From NCBI GenBank assembly GCA_910579075.1, contig CAJTSV010000117.1:1-11110 (forward strand): a stretch of DNA of 11,110 nt, given 5' to 3'. Of the stretch, positions 5,108-10,711 are shown one piece after another. This stretch comes from an uncultured Eubacterium sp. GTDB taxonomy: Bacteria > Bacillota > Clostridia > Lachnospirales > Lachnospiraceae. Within the stretch, counting starts at the first letter, position 1. The number at the start of each line of letters is the position of its first letter. The notes under the pieces were generated by a model, which had not been told where the DNA came from, did not search any database, and saw nothing but the letters and a program-made list of their open reading frames with translations. Made by a program: the position numbers and the translations under genes.

Positions 5108-7165
5108 CTATTTTTCTTTATATACATGAATTGATACAATGTCGATATTCCGTGACGGCCTTTGTACAAACGAAATCAGCAGGTCATTTCCGCTTACCGA
5201 AAATGCCACATTAGAAGGAAGCCTTCCCGGTTTTTTGAAATTTACTACAATCGATGTATCATCATCACCAAGCTGTATCTGGTCTTTTTCCGTCACAAGC
5301 GGAATCTGGTATACATAGGCAGAGCCGCTTTCCTGATAAGCATAGCCCGTGCCGCCTTCCTGCTGCGGCTGTGCCAGCAGTGTCAGATTGGACAGCCATT
5401 TTTCTTTTTCCAGCTCCCCGACACGCGCCCTGGCATCCGTCAGTCCCGTGTTCAGGCTGTCCATGCCTTCCTCTACGGTCTGCGCCCCGCCGATGGACTG
5501 CAATACCTCAAGCAGCCCTTCCAGGCCGTCCTTCGATAAAATCCTTATAATCGAACCGATTTTCTGGAAAATCGTATCTCCCTCAACCGCTCCGGCATCT
5601 TCCGGCTTCCCGGCCAGCTCCTTTGCATCGTCTATCTGGGACTGCAGCTCCCCGTCAGCTTCCTGGCGCTGCTCCTGCTCCTGTGCAATGGCTTCTTCCC
5701 GCTGCTCCTGTTCCCGTGCATCGGCTTCTTCCCGCTGCCTGCGCTCCTGCTCCAGCTTCCCGTCAAAATCCTTTTCCTGCTGCCCGAGCTGCTCTTTGAG
5801 CTGCTGGTTGCTTTGCTCCAGTGCTGCCCTGGTATCTTCCAGCAGCCTGCCGTTGTCGTCCAGCGAGCCTTCCAGCTCTTTGATGGATTTGTCAAATTCC
5901 TGATCCTGCTTTGTATTTTCCTCTTTCAGCTGCCGGATGATTTTATTCAGCTCCTGGATGGCCCCCGTATATACGTTGTCATTGCCAGCGAGAATATCGA
6001 CAAATTCCGCAATCGTAAGCTCCGATGCAGCTATCCTTTCAGACTGGATTTCACTGCCGCTTCCGGTTACCCTTTCCAGGCGGCTGCCTGAAACCGTAAT
6101 GGCTGCGGACAGCTGTTTCGTCAGCGCATAAATCTGCTGGATGGATGTATTGATTTTTGTAATGCCTGTCTGCAGCTTTTCCATATCCGCAGTCTTTTTC
6201 TTATCCAGTTCTTTTAACTGCGCAACCTGCTTATCGAGCGTGCTGACCGAAGACCTGATTTCCTGAATACGGGCAGCCAGCGTCTGAATCTGCTTTAACA
6301 GCTCCTGGTTTGCTGCTTTCAGCACTTTATCCTGAATAACCCTGATATCTGCGTCCGTAAAATAATCCTTTCCCTTAACCGGCGTTTTGACGCTTTTTTT
6401 CACATCTGCAAGAATATCCTGCTTCATTTTTTCCAGCTGCTGCTTTACGGCTGCATCCGCTGCACCGTTTACAAGGCTTTGCAGGTTTAAGGACTGCTTA
6501 AGCCGCTCCATGTCCTGGCTGGTGAGCTGGAAGGAACTTTCCTGAATCTGGGTTTTTACCGTTTCTGACAGTTCCCTTTTTAACTGTTCTTCCAAAAGGC
6601 GCAGCTGTTCGCTGCCTGGCGCACCGGAAATATCCATATCTGCAAGCGTTTCCTGCACGCAGCGGCTGACTGCCAGCCGGATATATGCTTTCTGTTCGTC
6701 GGTCAGCATGCTGTCTGCGGAAATATTCATCTGCGCAAGAATATCTTCCAGCAAAAGGCGCAGCTGTTCTTCCCCGGCTGCTATTACCTCGATGCCATTT
6801 TCAGATGCAATTTCGAAAATCCTCTCCTTTGTAAGCTGCCCGGCAAGCTCTTTTGCAATGGCCTCTCCGGCCATATCCGCCAGAACCTCTGTGCCCAGCG
6901 TGTCCAGCACCCGCTTACTGACCTCATTTGAAATCTGCTCCATGTGCTCCGGCGTAACCTGTATGGCTTCCCCTTCCCCGGTTGATGCATCCGTGCGGTC
7001 TGTAAAAAAAGAAACCGCCAGCAGAAGTGCCAGCAGGATAACCAGAACCGCCGCTGCAGCAAATACTGTTTTTTTCCTGCGGCCGGCATCCTCATCCCGG
7101 TCATCGTTTTGTTCCTGTGTGTACCTTTCCTGATTTTGTGTGTAATTCCTGTTTCTTTTATTCAT
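5108..7165 (-). CDS. Membrane-anchored coiled-coil stalk protein
   Basis: 685 aa, unrecognised. A hydrophilic cytosolic N-terminus (1-33, ending RRKK) precedes one membrane span (about 34-54), so the rest should face outside. Residues 70-290 contain several degenerate repeats, each opening with a hydrophobic residue, Thr, x and an acidic or polar residue (VTPEHM, LTKERI, LTDEQK, LTSQDM, FTDADI). Residues 280-350 and 400-515 are strong coiled coil, including three 11-residue units at 473-505. A compact beta-rich end domain (about 590-685) finishes the protein. The ATG has GGGAG some 18 nt upstream, which is far; an in-frame CTG two codons earlier (7171) would be closer to it. First gene of a two-gene operon with the secreted YxxG-repeat protein 12 bp downstream. 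The likely role is a stalk that carries a binding domain away from the membrane; this is inferred. Confidence 0.72.
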   Translation of the reverse strand: MNKRNRNYTQNQERYTQEQNDDRDEDAGRRKKTVFAAAAVLVILLALLLAVSFFTDRTDASTGEGEAIQVTPEHMEQISNEVSKRVLDTLGTEVLADMAGEAIAKELAGQLTKERIFEIASENGIEVIAAGEEQLRLLLEDILAQMNISADSMLTDEQKAYIRLAVSRCVQETLADMDISGAPGSEQLRLLEEQLKRELSETVKTQIQESSFQLTSQDMERLKQSLNLQSLVNGAADAAVKQQLEKMKQDILADVKKSVKTPVKGKDYFTDADIRVIQDKVLKAANQELLKQIQTLAARIQEIRSSVSTLDKQVAQLKELDKKKTADMEKLQTGITKINTSIQQIYALTKQLSAAITVSGSRLERVTGSGSEIQSERIAASELTIAEFVDILAGNDNVYTGAIQELNKIIRQLKEENTKQDQEFDKSIKELEGSLDDNGRLLEDTRAALEQSNQQLKEQLGQQEKDFDGKLEQERRQREEADAREQEQREEAIAQEQEQRQEADGELQSQIDDAKELAGKPEDAGAVEGDTIFQKIGSIIRILSKDGLEGLLEVLQSIGGAQTVEEGMDSLNTGLTDARARVGELEKEKWLSNLTLLAQPQQEGGTGYAYQESGSAYVYQIPLVTEKDQIQLGDDDTSIVVNFKKPGRLPSNVAFSVSGNDLLISFVQRPSRNIDIVSIHVYKEK
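5651..5749 (-). repeat. Three 33-bp units encoding an 11-residue coiled-coil repeat
   Basis: Residues 473-505 of the 685-aa protein read QERRQREEADA, REQEQREEAIA and QEQEQRQEADG. The 11-residue (hendecad) period predicts a straighter or slightly right-handed coiled coil than the usual heptad. The units are similar enough to suggest recent tandem duplication. Confidence 0.75.
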
Positions 7166-7318
7166 GTTCAGCGTTGTGTATTTCTCCCTTCGTTCTTTTG
7201 ATGCAGAGAAACGCAGGCTCCTGCGTAAATTTTACAGGAAACTCTTTTCAATTCTGCAATTTTTTGATATATTAGTATCTGTAAATAATAAAACTATCCA
7301 GATATAAGAGGTGTACCA
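7166..7318. promoter_or_regulatory. Divergent promoter region between the stalk operon and the CNNM-family gene
   Basis: For the plus-strand gene, TTGATA (7264-7269) and TAATAA (7286-7291) with a 16-bp spacer form a moderate promoter about 28 nt before the start codon. For the minus-strand operon, a TAAAAT box near 7227-7232 with a TTGCAG 19 bp upstream of it is only a weak candidate. A perfect inverted repeat, ACGCAGG-CT-CCTGCGT, lies at 7211-7226 on the stalk side. Confidence 0.4.
7211..7226. promoter_or_regulatory. Perfect 7-bp palindrome upstream of the stalk operon
   Basis: ACGCAGG and CCTGCGT separated by CT. The 2-nt loop is too short for a full RNA hairpin, so a dimeric regulator site is more likely. 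It sits about 45 bp upstream of the stalk gene start, near its expected transcription start. Confidence 0.35.
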
Positions 7319-8596
7319 TTGAGTTCAGACGACATATTCCAATTAATTGTATTAGCTGTATTACTGTTTCTTTCTGCATTTTTTTCTTCCGCAGAAACTT
7401 CCCTGACAACCTTTAACCGCATCCGCATGCTGACACTGGCTGACGAAGGAAACAAGCGTGCGGCGCGTGCCCTGAAAATTACGGAAGATTCCGGCAAAAT
7501 GCTCAGTGCCATATTAATTGGCAACAACATTGTAAACCTCTCCGCATCCAGCATCGCGACAACCCTTGCACTGCGGCTGTTTGGCAGTGTCGGCGCAGGC
7601 GTTGCTACGGGTATTTTAACCGTTCTGATTCTGATTTTTGGAGAAATATCTCCAAAAACCTTTGCCACGCTCCATGCCGAAACGCTTGCCATGGCATACT
7701 CCGGCATTATCCAGATGCTGATGAATGTTATGACGCCTGTTATTTTTATTATCAACACAATGTCCAATGCGTTTCTGCGCCTTTTACGGATAGACCCGAA
7801 TAAAAACAAGGATTCCATTACGGAAGAAGAACTGCGGACGATTGTGGACGTCAGCCATGAAAGCGGCGTCATTGAATCCGAAGAACATGAAATGATTCAC
7901 AATGTATTTGATTTTTCCGATGCGCTTGCAAAAGAAATCATGACTCCGCGAATCGACATGACATTTGTGCAGATTGACAGTACTTACCGTGAAATACTGG
8001 AAATTTACCGTGAAGACCACTATACGAGAATTCCGGTCTATCAGGACACGACCGACAATGTCGTCGGCATCCTGAATATGAAAGACCTGCTGCTTTACGA
8101 AGATACCGAGCATTTTGCTGTGCAGAATATCCTGCGCGAGCCGTTCTTTACCTATGAAAAAAAGAATACGGCCGAGCTGTTTTTAGAAATGCAGAATAAA
8201 TCCATTAATCTGGCCATTGTGCTGGATGAATACGGCATTACGGCCGGCATGGTCACAATGGAAGACCTGCTGGAAGAAATCGTGGGCGAAATCCACGATG
8301 AATACGATGCCAATGAAAAAGACCCGCTGACCAGAATCAGCGATACCGAATACCTTGCCGCAGGACATATGAACCTGGATGATTTATGCGGCGAGCTGGG
8401 TATCAGCCTGACCTCCGATGACTACGATTCCATTGGCGGCTATTTTATCGGCCTGTGTGACCACCTTCCAAAAGAAGGGGAAAAAATCACAACCGAAGGC
8501 GGCATCTGCCTGACCGTGACTTCCGTTACGAAAAACCGGATTGGGCAGCTTCATATCAAGCTGCCGCAGCCTGTTTCCGAATCCGGGCGGCATTAA
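7319..8596 (+). CDS. CNNM/CorC-family (DUF21 plus CBS) membrane protein, putative Mg2+ or divalent cation transporter
   Basis: 425 aa, the usual length for this family (often annotated as hemolysin C or CorC). Domain order: a DUF21/CNNM membrane domain with about three spans in residues 1-155, including SAFFSSAET (19-27) and the conserved GEISPKT (108-114); a helical linker with IMTPR (207-211); paired CBS domains (about 205-325) ending in VLDEYGITAGMVTMEDLLEEIVGEI split across 301-325; and a C-terminal CorC_HlyC domain (about 340-418) with YDSIGGYFIG. Members export or regulate Mg2+ or Co2+, with the CBS pair sensing ATP-Mg. The start is TTG with AGAGGTG 5 nt upstream; no in-frame ATG or GTG is better placed. 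It stands alone on the plus strand between minus-strand operons. Confidence 0.93.
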   Translation: MSSDDIFQLIVLAVLLFLSAFFSSAETSLTTFNRIRMLTLADEGNKRAARALKITEDSGKMLSAILIGNNIVNLSASSIATTLALRLFGSVGAGVATGILTVLILIFGEISPKTFATLHAETLAMAYSGIIQMLMNVMTPVIFIINTMSNAFLRLLRIDPNKNKDSITEEELRTIVDVSHESGVIESEEHEMIHNVFDFSDALAKEIMTPRIDMTFVQIDSTYREILEIYREDHYTRIPVYQDTTDNVVGILNMKDLLLYEDTEHFAVQNILREPFFTYEKKNTAELFLEMQNKSINLAIVLDEYGITAGMVTMEDLLEEIVGEIHDEYDANEKDPLTRISDTEYLAAGHMNLDDLCGELGISLTSDDYDSIGGYFIGLCDHLPKEGEKITTEGGICLTVTSVTKNRIGQLHIKLPQPVSESGRH

Positions 8597-8628
8597 GCCG
8601 CCGCCCCGGGCGGCCTGCGGCTGCAGGC
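8586..8628 (+). terminator. Cluster of competing GC-rich hairpins over the CNNM-gene stop codon
   Basis: GGCGGC (8586-8591) pairs with GCCGCC (8597-8602) with the loop ATTAA containing the stop codon; GCCGCC can instead pair with GGCGGC (8609-8614). A third perfect hairpin, GCCTGC-GGCT-GCAGGC, follows at 8613-8628. No T-run is present, so this is not a standard intrinsic terminator. Confidence 0.4.
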
Positions 8629-8734
8629 AGGGCAGCCATTTCCATATCTTTCTTCTGCCTGGCACACCACTTTCCTGCAAGTGCCTGCCCGGCGGCGGAC
8701 GTGCTCCGTCTGCTGTTTTGAGCCTGTTCTTTCC

Positions 8735-8756
8735 CATTTGTGTTTTGTCCTCCTTT
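8735..8756 (-). other. Orphan ribosome binding site and ATG after the CpaE-like operon
   Basis: AAAGGAGG (8749-8756) stands 11 nt before ATG (8735-8737) and 5 nt after the stop of the 260-aa gene, exactly where a third operon gene should start. The frame opens MGKNRLKTADGARPPPGRHL and runs to 8384, but it becomes GC-biased and lies antisense to the CNNM gene for its second half, so the product is not believable in full. This looks like the first codons of a gene lost by deletion or rearrangement. Confidence 0.45.
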
Positions 8757-8761
8757 CCATT

Positions 8762-9544
8762 TTATCTGCTTTTCGCGCCCTCTCTGATTTCCAGCCCGGC
8801 TGCCCTGCGTATCAGCGCTGCCGCATGCAGCAGCTCCTGCATAAAATAAAACTGCCTGTCCGTGCCGCAGCAGCGGATATGCCTGCGCACAAAATACTCT
8901 GTCATTCCGTTATCGCTGGCATGGCGGAAAAACTGGCTGTGCGGAATCACGGCTAATTCTTCTTTCCCCAGGCGGTAAATCCGGTTCAGGTTCTGCCTGT
9001 TATAAGCGGACTGCGGATGATACGCATTGACCAGATAAATCACGTGTTCCCCAAAGACATGCCTGCCCTGAAAATAGTTATCCAGATTGCGGCGTTCCTG
9101 TGTGAGATTTACAACTACCGCATCTGCCCTGGACAGGATTTCTTCTGACAGTGCATCATCCCCGCTGCCACAGTCCGTAAATGTAATGTCCGAATGCTGC
9201 TCGGCACTGCGGATAAGCCTGCACATGCCTTCCCGGAAAGCATCGGAATAGCTCCGTTTTTTCCGGTATTCTTCCTGAGGCAGGTAATACATGCGCCCCT
9301 TGCGGACTGTCACAAGGCTGCCGCGTTTTGGCATATCCTGTATTTCTGCTTCCGGCTGATGCGCACTGCATCCCGTCCCCGTGCGCCATGCCGTCCCCAG
9401 CTTTTGGTTTAAATCGCTTTTCTGGTTCCGGCTCTGTAACAGAATCGTTTTCATATGCCATGCGCTGGCGCACACACTGGCTATGGCCGCCATGCTGCTT
9501 GTTGTGCCGCACCCGTCCTGCCCGCTCCAAAATGCTATATTCAA
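8762..9544 (-). CDS. CpaE/TadZ-like P-loop-fold protein with degenerate Walker A
   Basis: 260 aa. It opens MNIAFWSGQDGCGTTSSM: the place of a ParA/MinD-type Walker A is kept (GQDGCGTTS), but the lysine is replaced by Thr, so ATP hydrolysis is doubtful. Residues 120-160 carry the Walker-B-like region (TFTDCGSGDDALSEEILSRA, then DAVVVNLTQ), and LVNAYHPQS (171-179) matches the base-contact strand of this fold. Such proteins position Tad/Flp pilus assembly machinery at the membrane. The frame is open further up to 9655, but that would overlap the preceding gene by 74 bp; TTG at 9544 follows GGAAAGGAAG and aligns with the fold, so I chose it. Second gene of a two-gene unit; the next operon gene seems to be missing. 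Tad assignment is inferred from fold and gene pairing. Confidence 0.7.
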   Translation of the reverse strand: MNIAFWSGQDGCGTTSSMAAIASVCASAWHMKTILLQSRNQKSDLNQKLGTAWRTGTGCSAHQPEAEIQDMPKRGSLVTVRKGRMYYLPQEEYRKKRSYSDAFREGMCRLIRSAEQHSDITFTDCGSGDDALSEEILSRADAVVVNLTQERRNLDNYFQGRHVFGEHVIYLVNAYHPQSAYNRQNLNRIYRLGKEELAVIPHSQFFRHASDNGMTEYFVRRHIRCCGTDRQFYFMQELLHAAALIRRAAGLEIREGAKSR

Positions 9545-9581
9545 TTCTTCTTCCTTTCCCGCTCTGTGCATGTATTGCTGG

Positions 9582-10250
9582 TTATCCCGCACAGCTGCAT
9601 GCCATTTTCCCGTTTTTTGCATCCTGTACGGCACGGATAATGCCGGAACAGTCATATGCTTCTATCATGCATAGAAGCTGCATCAGCACCTGCTCCATGC
9701 CCGGTGAAATATGTACAAATTCATCCAGCTGGCCGAACTGCATTTCCAGGCGGTATGCTTCATCTGCCCTGTGAAACGGCAGCATCAGCCATTTGTCAAT
9801 AAACGCATTCCCGCTTTCCAGATGTTTTTTTACTTTCCGCAGCAAATCCCTGTCCAGGCAAAAGCCCCGCAGCAGGACAGCTGCCGGCATGCCGCTGCGC
9901 TGCATATACCCGTTATAAAAATCCAGGTTGCGGCGTTCACAGTCCGCCACCAGAATCCGCACACTGCATAAAGCCAGGCATAGCTCCGGCGGCTGTGCTC
10001 CCAGCTGCACAAACACATATTCATAATCCAGCTCATGCCACCGGACTACCGGCTCCAGCCGCAGAAAATCTACATTGCGGAATGTGACCGCATCTGGCCG
10101 TACATCCGGTGCCGGAATGCAGTAAAACAGTTCTCCGTCATCCGAATTGTCTATGACGCAGACCCGCCTGCCGGTATTTTGCAGTGCATACGCCGCATAC
10201 AGGCAGATATCAGCCGGATAGCTTCCAAAAAAACCGATAATTTTAGGCAA
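9582..10250 (-). CDS. CpaE/TadZ-like or ParA-fold pseudo-ATPase, first gene of the pair
   Basis: 222 aa. The start IIGFFGSYPADICLYAAYALQ looks like the beta1-loop-helix1 unit of a ParA/CpaE fold with the P-loop eroded (GSYPADI in place of KGGxGKT), and RRVCVIDNS (28-36) fits the next strand that normally carries an Asp. WHELDYEYVFVQLGA (71-85) resembles the Walker B region. The rest is helical, cysteine-rich and not familiar. The start is TTG with CAGGTGA 6 nt upstream. It is followed after 37 bp by a second member of the same fold, so the two may form a heterodimer. A promoter near 10439-10467 gives a leader of about 180 nt. No ATP-binding residues survive, so a scaffold or localisation role is more likely than an enzyme role. 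Confidence 0.6.
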   Translation of the reverse strand: MPKIIGFFGSYPADICLYAAYALQNTGRRVCVIDNSDDGELFYCIPAPDVRPDAVTFRNVDFLRLEPVVRWHELDYEYVFVQLGAQPPELCLALCSVRILVADCERRNLDFYNGYMQRSGMPAAVLLRGFCLDRDLLRKVKKHLESGNAFIDKWLMLPFHRADEAYRLEMQFGQLDEFVHISPGMEQVLMQLLCMIEAYDCSGIIRAVQDAKNGKMACSCAG

Positions 10251-10438
10251 ACGTTCACCTGCTTTCTTTTTCTGATATGTTTCTGATACGCTTGTTTTTT
10301 CGATACTCTTAATTTTTCATGGGGATAAAACTGAATTTTATTTCCGTGATTTTATAATTTATTACTTGCGAAAGCGCTGCGGCCCGCATGAATGGCTGCA
10401 CTGCTGTACAGTCATTGAAGAAAAATAAGATAGTACTT

Positions 10439-10467
10439 ATCATATCCTGCTTTCCGGCGTTTGTAAA
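10439..10467 (-). promoter_or_regulatory. Sigma-A promoter of the CpaE-like operon
   Basis: Minus strand: -35 TTTACA (10462-10467), 17-bp spacer, -10 TATGAT (10439-10444). Start near 10432, about 180 nt before the first start codon. The leader includes the repeated motif TATCAGAAA (twice, about 10269-10289) but no recognised riboswitch. Confidence 0.65.
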
Positions 10468-10492
10468 GAATAAATTTTAAAACGCGTATAAT
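10461..10492 (+). promoter_or_regulatory. Plus-strand promoter with consensus TATAAT
   Basis: TATAAT at 10487-10492; the best -35 (TTGTAA, 10461-10466) is 20 bp away, longer than optimal. Its -35 shares bases with the -35 of the minus-strand promoter, so the two cannot easily be occupied at once. Start near 10499. Confidence 0.4.
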
Positions 10493-10510
10493 TTGTGCAA
10501 TATGCACAAA
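10492..10510. promoter_or_regulatory. Operator-like inverted repeat at the plus-strand start site
   Basis: TTTGTGCA (10492-10499), spacer ATA, TGCACAAA (10503-10510): perfect 8-bp arms. It begins in the last base of the -10 box and covers the predicted start of the plus-strand transcript, the usual place for a repressor site. Confidence 0.5.
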
Positions 10511-10592
10511 CAGCATGCCTGGCTGCAAGATTCCGGAACAGGCAAAAATTCCCCGGACAGTGTCTGTGCAGGACACCATCCGGGGATTTTGT
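10499..10592 (+). ncRNA. Candidate small RNA or leader transcript
   Basis: A plus-strand transcript starting near 10499 would meet the terminator at 10546-10592 after about 90 nt. It contains no convincing start codon with a ribosome binding site. It could be a small RNA, or an attenuated leader for the small ORF at 10616. Support is promoter plus terminator only. Confidence 0.3.
10546..10592. terminator. Strong bidirectional intrinsic terminator
   Basis: Outer stem CCCCGGA (10551-10557) with TCCGGGG (10579-10585), inner stem GTGTC (10560-10564) with GACAC (10572-10576), loop TGTGCAG. On the minus strand the stem is followed by AATTTTTG, ending the wall-binding gene transcript; on the plus strand by ATTTTGTT. 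Confidence 0.8.
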
Positions 10593-10615
10593 TCTCTGTG
10601 AGGGGAGATGAACGT

Positions 10616-10711
10616 TTGAATATGCTTTATTTCAATTATTTTGATTATTTTGTTTATTTCGATTATTTCACTTTTTTAACCTTTGTAACTACGCCGGATG
10701 CATTGCAGTAG
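10616..10711 (+). CDS. Small ORF encoding a Tyr-Phe-rich 31-residue peptide (doubtful)
   Basis: TTG at 10616 has GAGGGGAG 8 nt upstream, a strong site. The peptide begins MNMLYFNYFDYFVYFDYF and is a run of YFx triplets, then TFLTFVTTPDALQ. The aromatic run comes from five 9-bp DNA repeats. The second half lies antisense to the 3' end of the wall-binding gene. The ribosome binding site argues for translation; the antisense overlap and low complexity argue against. If real, it could be a membrane-active small peptide. No family recognised. Confidence 0.25.
   Translation: MNMLYFNYFDYFVYFDYFTFLTFVTTPDALQ
10626..10670. repeat. Five tandem 9-bp AT-rich repeats
   Basis: Units on the plus strand: TTTATTTCA, ATTATTTTG, ATTATTTTG, TTTATTTCG, ATTATTTCA. 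The array begins inside the last codons of the wall-binding gene (stop at 10663-10665) and runs 37 bp past it. Confidence 0.7.

Larger units (their letters stand above)
10251..10662. other. Regulatory intergenic region of 412 bases
   Basis: Holds the long leader and promoter of the CpaE-like operon (10251-10467), a back-to-back plus-strand promoter with TATAAT at 10487-10492, an inverted repeat at 10492-10510, a strong stem-loop terminator at 10546-10592, and a small plus-strand ORF with its own ribosome binding site. A 26-bp hairpin-forming stretch (10391-10416) lies in the leader. No larger gene was seen. Confidence 0.6.

Noticed and set aside
5349..5903. Ser/Cys-rich plus-strand frames over the stalk gene
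   Set aside because: They mirror the Gln/Glu/Ala-rich coiled-coil codons on the other strand.
7294..7872. 192-codon minus-strand frame
   Set aside because: Antisense to the membrane domain of the CNNM gene, low-complexity Ser/Arg composition, no ribosome binding site.
8384..8737. 117-codon frame after the orphan ribosome binding site as a full gene
   Set aside because: More than half lies antisense to a well-supported gene and the composition is that of a shadow frame; only the start site is noted.
9545..9655. Longer start (ATG at 9655) for the 260-aa CpaE-like protein
   Set aside because: It would overlap the preceding gene by 74 bp, has no good ribosome binding site, and the fold begins at NIAFWSG next to the TTG at 9544.
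10366..10400. GCGAAAGC motif suggesting a cyclic-di-GMP riboswitch in the leader
   Set aside because: It lies on the strand opposite to the leader transcript, and the other conserved GEMM segments are absent.
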